Assembly: GCA_027295975.1 (NCBI GenBank)
Contig: JAPUJX010000275.1
Coordinates: forward strand, 1 to 8,144
DNA from: Gammaproteobacteria bacterium
Lineage (GTDB): Bacteria > Pseudomonadota > Gammaproteobacteria > Pseudomonadales > Azotimanducaceae
Length of the DNA: 8,144 nt
Direction: 5' to 3'
This document shows positions 1 through 5,953 of this stretch, in pieces. Within the stretch, counting starts at the first letter, position 1, and the number at the start of each line of letters is the position of its first letter. Under the pieces are notes generated by a model. That model did no database searches. It saw only the letters and a list, made by a program, of their open reading frames with translations, and was not told the DNA's origin. The translations under genes were made by a program, and so were the position numbers.

Positions 1-576
1 CTGGCGCTGTTAGCTTTCTTGTTTCCGCTTGCCTACAGTCCCGGCCCCGGGAATATGTTCTTCGCGGCCAATGGTGCGCGCTTCGGCTTACGTTCGACAC
101 TGGCCGCTACCGCTGGTTATCACGTTACAACTTTTGGCGTGACATTTCCCATAGGGATGGGGTTTTCGTCTGCAATCGCTGCAGCCCCGGAAGCCTTCGT
201 GTTCATCAAGGTTGCAGGCTCACTCTACGTGCTCTGGCTAGCGTGGCGACTTTGGAGAGCGGGCAGCTTGGATGGTACAGAGCAAGCCAATCCGGCCAAC
301 TTTTTCGATGGGGCGATCCTGCTACTTCTGAACCCAAAGGCGTACGTCATTATTGCGCTGATGTTTTCGCAGTTCTTAAAGGAAGCCAGCGGCACAGCTG
401 AAGTGATTGCGATTTCGGTCATTTTTACTCTGAACAATCTAGTCGCTTTCACGTTATGGACCGTAGTCGGAGACAGGCTGGCAAGGACATTTCGTAGTGA
501 AGAGCACGCACGTTATCTAAATACCACTTTCGGTGGAATCTTGGCGATTGTCGGCGTCTGGATGCTTCTTTCCTAG
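1..576 (+). CDS. LysE/RhtB-family amino-acid exporter, 5'-truncated by window edge
   Basis: The frame is open from base 1 and ends at TAG 574-576, so the true start lies to the left; about 191 codons are visible. The protein is very hydrophobic. It carries the family signature SPGPGN close to the visible N-terminus, followed by a GARFGLRSTLAATAG stretch, a hydrophobic segment near FIKVAGSLYVLWLAWRLWRAG, a cytoplasmic polar loop (GSLDGTEQANPANFF), a central membrane segment beginning FFDGAILLLLNPKAY, and a final membrane helix GGILAIVGVWMLLS. LysE/RhtB proteins are inner-membrane exporters of about 200 residues for lysine, homoserine, threonine and similar amino acids, so only a short N-terminal piece appears to be missing. 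The substrate cannot be read from the sequence. The gene converges on the tRNA-Ser/csrA group and is not part of that operon. The family call is secure; the substrate is unknown. Confidence 0.88.
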   Translation: MALLAFLFPLAYSPGPGNMFFAANGARFGLRSTLAATAGYHVTTFGVTFPIGMGFSSAIAAAPEAFVFIKVAGSLYVLWLAWRLWRAGSLDGTEQANPANFFDGAILLLLNPKAYVIIALMFSQFLKEASGTAEVIAISVIFTLNNLVAFTLWTVVGDRLARTFRSEEHARYLNTTFGGILAIVGVWMLLS

Positions 577-591
577 AGTCCGGTTGTTGCC

Positions 592-609
592 GCTTTCGAT
601 CTCGAAAGC
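592..609 (+). terminator. weak candidate terminator hairpin after the exporter gene
   Basis: GCTTTCG (592-598) and CGAAAGC (603-609) can form a 7-bp stem with a 4-nt loop, 15 bases after the exporter stop. Only a short T run (TTTT) follows, several bases beyond the stem, so this is a poor intrinsic terminator. It is listed because it is the only candidate directly behind the gene. Confidence 0.28.
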
Positions 610-802
610 TCAAGATTTTGTGTCCACTTTCTTTGCTCTGATGAGTATTTCGTCGCATTGCGACTTTCTGTAGCTCTAGCTAGTACCCAGGAATTGCACG
701 ATTTCGGGAGTAGAGCTGTTGATTTCATCAATAAACTCTCTCGTGAATTGGCGGTCCCTCAATACTGTGAAGATTAATTTCCGCAGGTTATCTCTATACC
801 CC

Positions 803-822
803 TTGGCGGAGAGGGAGGGATT
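803..822 (-). repeat. direct repeat copy of the tRNA-Ser 3' end
   Basis: TTGGCGGAGAGGGAGGGATT at 803-822 is identical to 991-1010. On the minus strand it reads as the last 19 bases of tRNA-Ser(GCU), including the 3' strand of the acceptor stem, the discriminator G and CCA, plus one following A. The offset between copies is 188 bp. Identity stops immediately on both sides (GATG versus CGAA on the right). A partial tRNA end like this is typical of either a tRNA-targeted integration site or a tRNA-linked tandem repeat such as rtT behind E. coli tyrT, whose units also carry 19 bases of the tRNA end. The sequence alone does not decide between them. Confidence 0.9.
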
Positions 823-824
823 GA

Positions 825-846
825 TGCGGCACATCCCTGTGCCGCA
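825..846. repeat. 9-bp inverted repeat (hairpin)
   Basis: TGCGGCACA (825-833) and TGTGCCGCA (838-846) are perfect complements around a 4-base loop TCCC. It lies 2 bases from the repeated tRNA end at 803-822 and would fold in RNA from either strand. No T run follows on either side, so it is not a standard intrinsic terminator. Confidence 0.7.
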
Positions 847-895
847 CCCTTGGCGTAATACGCCTACGGGCGCGACTCGCTTCGCTCGCACGTCC

Positions 896-917
896 AAATC
901 GGCTTTCCTGCCGATTT
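896..917. repeat. 8-bp inverted repeat (hairpin)
   Basis: AAATCGGC (896-903) and GCCGATTT (910-917) pair perfectly around a 6-base loop TTTCCT. A near-palindrome GGCGTAATACGCC lies at 852-864. Together with 825-846 and 955-994 these make the segment between the two tRNA-end copies unusually rich in secondary structure. Confidence 0.65.
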
Positions 918-954
918 GTCGAACCAAAGGGTCCGAACCAATCCTCCCTGTTCA

Positions 955-994
955 CCAATAAGAAAGGGGCCCGTCTGGGCCCCTTTCTTATTGG
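955..994 (-). terminator. 18-bp perfect hairpin at the end of tRNA-Ser, likely terminator
   Basis: CCAATAAGAAAGGGGCCC (955-972) and GGGCCCCTTTCTTATTGG (977-994) are exact reverse complements around a 4-base loop. On the minus strand the GC-rich core GGGGCCC/GGGCCCC is followed by CTTTCTTATT, so it fits an intrinsic terminator for leftward transcription from csrA and the tRNA. The A-rich opposite arm would give a T-rich tail to rightward transcripts too, so it may work in both directions. The stem includes the tRNA CCA triplet (992-994 on the plus strand), so in the primary transcript the CCA end would be paired before processing. Confidence 0.8.
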
Positions 995-1010
995 CGGAGA
1001 GGGAGGGATT
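991..1010 (-). repeat. direct repeat, original copy at the end of tRNA-Ser
   Basis: This is the partner of 803-822, 20 of 20 bases identical. Bases 992-1010 are the 3' end of the functional tRNA-Ser gene, and 991 is the first base after it. It is probably the parental copy because it sits in a complete tRNA. Confidence 0.9.
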
Positions 1011-1079
1011 CGAACCCTCGATGAGTTACCCCATACTCCCTTAGCAGGGGAGCGCCTTCAGCCACTCGGCCACCTCTCC
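992..1079 (-). tRNA. serV: tRNA-Ser, anticodon GCU
   Basis: The minus strand folds as an 88-base class II tRNA with encoded CCA. The acceptor stem pairs GGAGAGG with CCTCTCC, followed by discriminator G and CCA. The D-arm region GGCCGAGTGGCTGAAGGC is typical of serine tRNAs. The anticodon stem CTCCC/GGGAG encloses the loop CTGCTAA, with anticodon GCT at 1043-1045, which reads AGC and AGU serine codons. A long variable arm and a T arm with GGTTCGAATCC follow. It lies 30 bp behind csrA with no clear promoter or terminator between, so it is probably processed from the csrA transcript. In E. coli the same isoacceptor, serV, also follows csrA. The symbol is given by that analogy. Confidence 0.96.
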
Positions 1080-1109
1080 GGTAAGCAACAAGTGTACAGA
1101 GCAATGGCT

Positions 1110-1313
1110 CTATGAACTAGGTGGGGACTCGACGTTTGTGTGGCCGTTTTGCTCTTTCTGAATACGCTCGTAAATCTCTTCCCGATGAACTGCAACTTCC
1201 CTGGGAGCATTAACTCCTACCCTGACTTGATTGCCTTTGACACCAAGAACGGTAACCGTAATGTCGTTGCCGATCATAAGTGTCTCGCCTACCCGACGGG
1301 TCAAAATCAACAT
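1110..1313 (-). CDS. csrA: carbon storage regulator CsrA/RsmA
   Basis: The 67-residue protein starts [15 protein letters not shown] and continues [35 protein letters not shown], the five-strand-plus-helix fold of CsrA. Leu4 and Arg44, the residues known to contact GGA motifs in RNA, are present. CsrA dimers bind mRNA leaders to change translation and stability, controlling carbon flux, motility and biofilm. The frame extends 38 codons upstream, but the family start at 1313 is preceded by AGGAG (1321-1325) at 7-base spacing, so I chose it. That ribosome site contains a GGA, compatible with autoregulation, though this is inference. The last seven or so residues (NVESPPSS) go beyond the 61-residue E. 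coli protein, in a tail that is variable in the family. The gene follows lysC by 91 bp and precedes tRNA-Ser by 30 bp. I see no strong promoter in the 91-bp gap. Confidence 0.97.
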   Translation of the reverse strand: MLILTRRVGETLMIGNDITVTVLGVKGNQVRVGVNAPREVAVHREEIYERIQKEQNGHTNVESPPSS

Positions 1314-1404
1314 CGAATGTCTCCTGTCTCTACCGAACCCTGGTACAGATTCCTTTTTTTGTAGTCTGCAAGCGTAATCCTCTCCCCCAGATAAGCAACC
1401 CGGA

Positions 1405-2637
1405 CTAACCCCCATCCACATCGTCATGAGCCAGGTCGAATTCGCTGTGCATACAACGCACGGCCAGCTCTAAATATCGTTCCGCGATAACCACCGAAAT
1501 CTTTATTTCCGAAGTAGAAATCATGAGGATGTTGATGTTTTCAGCCGCCAGCGCATCGAACAGCCGCGATGCAACCCCTGCATGGGAACGCATTCCAACG
1601 CCAACCACGGATACCTTGGCAATCCGATTGTCGCCGCTCAATTCTCTGGCACCAAGCTCTTCGCGGACTTTTTCGAGCAACCCCAACGTATGGTCATAAT
1701 CGTCTCTTTTCACGGTGAACGTGAAATCCGTCGTCCCGTCAGCACCCGTATTCTGAACAATCATGTCTACTTCAGTTGGTACGCGTGCCACCGGACCCAA
1801 TATTCTGGAAGCAACCCCGGGCACATCGGGTACTCCCGACATCGTGATCTTGGCTTCATCTCTCGCATAAGCAATGCCAGATACAATGGGCTGTTCCATG
1901 GTATTTTTCTCTGTAGTTATCAGCGTGCCGGGACCCTGTTCAAAGCTGGAGACCACACGAAGCGGAACGTTGTATTTCCCGGCGAATTGCACGGAACGAG
2001 GTGTCAGAACCTTGGACCCGAGACTTGCAAGTTCCAACATCTCTTCGAAGGTGATCTGTTCCAAACGACGGGCAGTATCCACAATTCGCGGATCGGCCGT
2101 ATAAACACCGTCCACGTCCGTGCAAATATGACACTCATCAACCTTTAACTTTGCAGCCACCGCGACCGCGGTGGTATCCGAACCACCTCGACCCAAGGTG
2201 GTAAGGTTGCCATCGTCGTCAACTCCTTGAAACCCCGCGATGACGGGAACGATGCCGCGGTCTAAATCACCTCGAATGGCATCCGTATCAATACTCAGTA
2301 TTCTGGCCCGGCCGTGATTTGCATCGGTTTGAATCTGTACCTGGTCTCCGAGGTATGATCTTGCAGGATATCCACGTTCCGCCAGCGCCATGCTGAGCAG
2401 GGCGATGGTCACCTGCTCACCCGATGCAAGTAGGACGTCCAACTCTCGTGCCTGGGGATTCTCGGCAACGCTGCGCCCGAGTTCCAGCAAGCGATTCGTC
2501 TCCCCGCTCATCGCCGAGACCACTACTACCACCTGGTGACCATCATCGAGATATTTTCCTATCCGCTCGGCAACCGCCTTGATGCGGTCCGAGCTACCGA
2601 TGCTCGTGCCTCCGTATTTCTGAACCAGCAAAGCCAT
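1405..2637 (-). CDS. lysC: aspartate kinase (aspartokinase), lysine/threonine-sensitive type
   Basis: This 410-residue enzyme phosphorylates aspartate to aspartyl phosphate, the first step towards lysine, threonine, methionine and diaminopimelate. The kinase domain shows KYGGTS (7-12), a VVVVVSAM strand (36-43), LLASGEQV (69-76), GRGGSDTTA (149-157) and [15 protein letters not shown] (172-186). Two ACT regulatory domains follow, at about 262-330 and 340-405, including [16 protein letters not shown] and [17 protein letters not shown], typical of feedback-regulated enzymes. The length matches monofunctional LysC; there is no homoserine dehydrogenase part. The ATG is 2 bases after the alaS stop, and its ribosome site AGGA lies inside the alaS end at 8-base spacing, so translational coupling is likely. 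No lysine riboswitch can fit in front of it. An in-frame ATG at 1899 (Met247) begins the regulatory half, where related enzymes have a separate beta-subunit start. Confidence 0.97.
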   Translation of the reverse strand: MALLVQKYGGTSIGSSDRIKAVAERIGKYLDDGHQVVVVVSAMSGETNRLLELGRSVAENPQARELDVLLASGEQVTIALLSMALAERGYPARSYLGDQVQIQTDANHGRARILSIDTDAIRGDLDRGIVPVIAGFQGVDDDGNLTTLGRGGSDTTAVAVAAKLKVDECHICTDVDGVYTADPRIVDTARRLEQITFEEMLELASLGSKVLTPRSVQFAGKYNVPLRVVSSFEQGPGTLITTEKNTMEQPIVSGIAYARDEAKITMSGVPDVPGVASRILGPVARVPTEVDMIVQNTGADGTTDFTFTVKRDDYDHTLGLLEKVREELGARELSGDNRIAKVSVVGVGMRSHAGVASRLFDALAAENINILMISTSEIKISVVIAERYLELAVRCMHSEFDLAHDDVDGG

Positions 2638-2639
2638 GC

Positions 2640-5255
2640 CTACTGTCCTGCAAGACGCTCCGTCAACCAGAGTTCTACCGATGCGAGCGCTTCGGGTAGC
2701 TGATGCGGCTTGTCGCCCCCTCCTGCTCTTGCCATATCAGGGCGACCTCCCCCGCGCGCACCAACGTGGGGGCCTATGACATCGAGAACCTCCGGTGCCT
2801 TAATTCGGTCCGTGAGATTGTTTGTGACCCCAACTACGAGGTTCACCTTGCCATTAACGACCTGCCCCAGAACGATGACAGCCGTACCGAGCTTGGATTT
2901 CAGCGCATCCAGGGTGCTCAGCAACAGCTTGGGATCTCCTTCAACTTCGGCTGCCAACAAGTGCACGCCGGCGACTTCGACAGCTTTGCCCGCAAGGTCG
3001 GTTCCATGCGTTGACCCCAGCTTCTGCTTCAGCCGGTCTAGTTCTTTGGTGATACGTCGATTTTCTGCTACCAGCCCGGCAACCCGTTCACGCGTTTCGA
3101 GTCGACTGGATTTCACAAGCTCGCCGATACCATCCAACATGGAAGTCGTTTCGTTGATCCACTCCAGGGCGCCTCGACCCGTCAATGCATCGATTCGTCT
3201 GACGCCTGCGGCAATCCCCGTTTCCGCGACAATTCGAAATACGCCAATATCACCCGTTCGCACGGCGTGGGTTCCCCCGCATAACTCGACCGAGAAACCA
3301 TCACCCATGGTGAGCACCCGAACCCGGTCGCCATACTTTTCGCCAAATAGAGCCATCGCACCCCTTTTCATGGCAGCTTCGAATTCCAACTGCTCAACTT
3401 CGACAATCGTATTTTTCTGGATTTCTTCGTTCACCAACCGCTCAACCGACAGGAGGAGTTCTTTCGAAACTGGCTCGGGGTGTGAAAAGTCGAACCGCAA
3501 CCGATTCGGACCGACCAAAGACCCTTTCTGCTCTACATGTTCTCCAAGGGTTTCACGCAGCGCTGCATGCATGAGGTGGGTGGCTGAGTGGTTCTGCACG
3601 ATCTGCCTGCGTCGCTCGGGATGCACGCTGGCAGTTACCGACATTCCCGTTCGCAATTCGCCTTCTTCCACTTCCCCCTGGTGCAGGTACTGTTCGCCAC
3701 CCGCCTGTGTGTCATGCACTCGAAAGCGCACGCCAGCCGCGGAGATATCTCCGGTGTCTCCTACCTGACCGCCGGCTTCCGCGTAAAAAGGGGTGCGGTC
3801 CAGCAATACCACCCCGCCATCACCTACCTGCAATTTTTCGACGGCTTGACCGGCAGAGGAAAAAAGGCCCGCCACCGCGGCTTCCGTGCTGAGTCCTTCG
3901 TATCCGGAAAATTCGACCTTGCCGTCGGTGTGAATCCGTTGCGCAAGTGTTGCCGAAAACTTAGCTCCCGTGCGACTTCGCTCCCGTTGCGCTTCCATGG
4001 CTTTTTCAAATCCATCAATGTCTACGGTGAGGTTGTTTTCCCGAGCCACGTCCGCGGTGAGGTCAGCCGGAAAACCAAAGGTGTCATATAGCTGGAAAAT
4101 TACCTCGCCTGGTATCTGATTCCCCTCCAGATCATCAATGGTGTGATTCAACAGCTCCATGCCCTGGCTCAACGTTTCGGCGAACCGCTCTTCTTCCTGC
4201 AACAATGCCTTCGTGATCTGGGTTTCCTTCTCAACGAGCAGCGGGTAGGCGTCTCCCATTTCCCTGACGAGGGTGTTGACCAACCGATGAAAAAAGGGTT
4301 CGAGGATCTTCAGCTTGTGCCCATGGCGTAATCCTCGTCTGATGATGCGCCGCAAGACGTAATTGCGATTCTCGTTGCCGGGAATCACACCGTCGGCAAT
4401 CAGGAATGCGGCGGAGCGAATATGATCCACAATCACGCGTAACGACGGATTATTGAGCATGACCTGCTCATCGTTGATACCCGCGATCATTCCAGCTTCA
4501 CGCAGAAGATTACGGAACAGGTCGATCCCGTAAACGCTGTTCACGCCCTGCAGGATAGCGGTAATCCTTTCCAGGCCCATACCGGTATCAACACCCGGTT
4601 GAGGTAGGGGGATCAGTTCACCGTCTGCGGTTCGGTCGAACTGGGGAAATACGAGATTCCAGAATTCGACGTAACGATCACCGTCTTCATCCGCCGAACC
4701 CGGCGGGCCACCTTCAACCTCCGGTCCATGATCGTAGAAGATTTCGGTGCACGGTCCACACGGACCGGTCTCACCCATGGACCAGAAGTTCTCTTCCAGC
4801 GAGATCACTTTGTCTCGAGGTACCCCGATGACATCTTCCCAGATGGCACGAGACTCATCATCCGTCGGGTGAACCGTTACCCACAACTTGTCTTCAGGCA
4901 AATTCAATACTTCGGTGATAAATTCCCACGCCCAGACGATCGTCTCTTCCTTGAAATAGTCACCAAAACTGAAGTTACCAAGCATTTCGAAGAAGGTGTG
5001 ATGCCGCGCGGTGTATCCCACGTTTTCAAGGTCGTTGTGTTTGCCGCCGGCCCGCACGCATCTCTGCGATGAAGTCGCGCGCGCAAAACCCAGATCCGCC
5101 TTCCCGAGGAGCGCATCCTTGAACTGATTCATACCGGCATTGGTGAACAGTAACGTTGGATCGTCCAAGGGTACCAGCGTACTGGAAGGCACAACCTGAT
5201 GCCCTCTCTCTTCGAAAAACGACAGGTAAGCCGAACGAATTTCAGCGGTATTCAT
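2640..5255 (-). CDS. alaS: alanyl-tRNA synthetase
   Basis: The 871-residue protein attaches alanine to tRNA-Ala and hydrolyses mischarged products. All expected parts are in order: the class II catalytic core from the N-terminus (TNAGMNQFKD, TSSQRCVRAGGKHNDLENVG, HHTFFEMLGNFSFGDYFK, and motif 3 GVDTGMGLERI at about 221-231); the editing domain with AEAGGQVGD (492-500), HSATH (556-560) and CGGTH (659-663), whose His and Cys residues bind zinc; a coiled coil near 720-745; and the C-Ala domain with GARGGGRPDMARAGG (833-847). The frame stays open to a TTG at 5285, but the E. coli-like N-terminus TAEIR..FFEERGHQVVPSS points to ATG 5255, and the predicted promoter overlaps 5285. No good ribosome site precedes 5255. 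It heads the alaS–lysC–csrA–tRNA-Ser group and lies 111 bp behind recX. Confidence 0.98.
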   Translation of the reverse strand: MNTAEIRSAYLSFFEERGHQVVPSSTLVPLDDPTLLFTNAGMNQFKDALLGKADLGFARATSSQRCVRAGGKHNDLENVGYTARHHTFFEMLGNFSFGDYFKEETIVWAWEFITEVLNLPEDKLWVTVHPTDDESRAIWEDVIGVPRDKVISLEENFWSMGETGPCGPCTEIFYDHGPEVEGGPPGSADEDGDRYVEFWNLVFPQFDRTADGELIPLPQPGVDTGMGLERITAILQGVNSVYGIDLFRNLLREAGMIAGINDEQVMLNNPSLRVIVDHIRSAAFLIADGVIPGNENRNYVLRRIIRRGLRHGHKLKILEPFFHRLVNTLVREMGDAYPLLVEKETQITKALLQEEERFAETLSQGMELLNHTIDDLEGNQIPGEVIFQLYDTFGFPADLTADVARENNLTVDIDGFEKAMEAQRERSRTGAKFSATLAQRIHTDGKVEFSGYEGLSTEAAVAGLFSSAGQAVEKLQVGDGGVVLLDRTPFYAEAGGQVGDTGDISAAGVRFRVHDTQAGGEQYLHQGEVEEGELRTGMSVTASVHPERRRQIVQNHSATHLMHAALRETLGEHVEQKGSLVGPNRLRFDFSHPEPVSKELLLSVERLVNEEIQKNTIVEVEQLEFEAAMKRGAMALFGEKYGDRVRVLTMGDGFSVELCGGTHAVRTGDIGVFRIVAETGIAAGVRRIDALTGRGALEWINETTSMLDGIGELVKSSRLETRERVAGLVAENRRITKELDRLKQKLGSTHGTDLAGKAVEVAGVHLLAAEVEGDPKLLLSTLDALKSKLGTAVIVLGQVVNGKVNLVVGVTNNLTDRIKAPEVLDVIGPHVGARGGGRPDMARAGGGDKPHQLPEALASVELWLTERLAGQ

Positions 5256-5284
5256 CACCGAACAAGCCGTGGAAAAAGGCGGCA

Positions 5285-5313
5285 AGTATAGAGTAACCGC
5301 CTCACATTGGCAT
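5285..5313 (-). promoter_or_regulatory. predicted sigma-70 promoter for alaS
   Basis: On the minus strand, -35 ATGCCA (5308-5313, 4 of 6 to consensus) and -10 TATACT (5285-5290, 5 of 6) are separated by 17 bp. Transcription would begin near 5278, giving a leader of about 23 bases before the alaS ATG at 5255. This supports the shorter alaS start and a transcription unit separate from recA–recX. Confidence 0.55.
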
Positions 5314-5366
5314 GAGGCCAGTGTTCTCGATTCGAATCTCCGGCGCTCAGACAGGGGACTATATAG

Positions 5367-5855
5367 TTAAAGCTGCTCCCCCAGGACTCGGTAGATAAGA
5401 TCGGATGGAAAACCACGTTGGGCCAGAAAACGTGCCTGAGCGTTCCAGACATCTCTCGTTTCCGGCGCTACCCCTTTAAAACGTTTTTGCCTTGCCCCTT
5501 CGGCAATTTTTATCCAATACTCAGCATCGCGGGTGAGTTGATGTTCGACGAGTTCATCTTCAATGCCTCGCTGACGCAAATCCTGGCGGATCCGCATGGG
5601 GCCAAAACCTTTGCTGACCCTGCTGTGAGTATAGGCTTCGGCGAACCGGCCATCCGACTGGAGGTCAAGCCCGGCAAGTTCCTCGACAACCGTGAGACAA
5701 GTCGACTCGGCACCGCCTTTGATGCGTAATTTGCGTAATAATTCATGAACCGAATGTTCACGCCGGGCAAGCAAGCGCAGCGCCCGGTCGCGCACGGACT
5801 TAAACTCAGCCCCATCACAAGACCCGGAAGATTCAGAAGAAATAGAATCGCGCAT
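5367..5855 (-). CDS. recX: RecX, regulator of RecA
   Basis: The 162-residue protein has the RecX pattern of repeated three-helix units: RDRALRLLARREHSVHELLRKLRIKG, then a middle unit with LQSDGRFAEAYTHSRVSKGFGPMRIRQDLRQRGI, then a C-terminal unit ending FLAQRGFPSDLIYRVLGEQL. The length is close to the 166 residues of E. coli RecX. The (D)xRFAExYxxSR and GPxRIRxxLRxRGI elements are diagnostic. RecX binds RecA filaments and limits their growth and their recombinase and LexA co-protease activity. The first 19 or so residues (many Ser, Asp, Glu) are poorly conserved. ATG 5855 has only a loosely spaced GAGG, and a GTG 20 codons downstream is a possible alternative start. It follows recA by 98 bp and is probably transcribed from the SOS-controlled recA promoter, attenuated by a hairpin in the gap. 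Confidence 0.95.
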   Translation of the reverse strand: MRDSISSESSGSCDGAEFKSVRDRALRLLARREHSVHELLRKLRIKGGAESTCLTVVEELAGLDLQSDGRFAEAYTHSRVSKGFGPMRIRQDLRQRGIEDELVEHQLTRDAEYWIKIAEGARQKRFKGVAPETRDVWNAQARFLAQRGFPSDLIYRVLGEQL

Positions 5856-5898
5856 TTACGTTCGTCACCTCAACCGGTTTCCGAATTACTTCCGTGTC

Positions 5899-5920
5899 TG
5901 ATGGGCTTCCATTCCCATCA
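5899..5920 (-). terminator. hairpin between recA and recX, possible partial terminator
   Basis: TGATGGG (5899-5905) and CCCATCA (5914-5920) form a 7-bp stem with an 8-base loop in the recA–recX gap. There is no T run after it on the minus strand, so a full intrinsic terminator is unlikely. In E. coli a terminator between these genes keeps recX expression well below recA; this hairpin could play a similar role, which is inference. Confidence 0.35.
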
Positions 5921-5953
5921 ACCCGGCTACCGTGCAATTGGGACGGAACCCGA

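Larger units (their letters stand above)
577..991. other. convergent intergenic region without a recognisable gene
   Basis: About 415 bases lie between the end of the exporter and the end of tRNA-Ser. The left part (577-802) shows nothing I recognise apart from small hairpins (592-609; GTCGC/GCGAC at 652-664). The right part (803-991) is different: it starts with a copy of the tRNA 3' end, carries several inverted repeats (825-846, 852-864, 896-917) and ends in an 18-bp hairpin. Open frames on both strands across 676-961 run straight through these hairpins and show no family resemblance, so I do not call them as genes. Confidence 0.7.

Noticed and set aside
719..961. Plus-strand frame of 80 codons across the tRNA-repeat region
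   Set aside because: Runs straight through two hairpins and the repeat copy and has no plausible ribosome site or protein pattern.
1098..1111. AGAGC/GCTCT hairpin over the csrA stop codon as a terminator
   Set aside because: Stem of only 5 bp and no T run on the minus strand; readthrough into the tRNA is more likely.
1314..1404. Promoter for csrA in the lysC–csrA gap (TTGCAG with TGTACC at 18 bp)
   Set aside because: Both hexamers match only 3 of 6 consensus bases, not enough to annotate.
2710..3768. Plus-strand open frame of 352 codons opposite alaS
   Set aside because: Ser/Thr/Pro/Arg-rich antisense shadow of the fully conserved alaS editing and C-Ala domains.
5358..5367. Palindrome ACTATATAGT at the end of recX, with a TATAGT resembling a -10 box
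   Set aside because: No -35 element at a suitable distance on the minus strand; the 5285-5313 promoter is clearly better.
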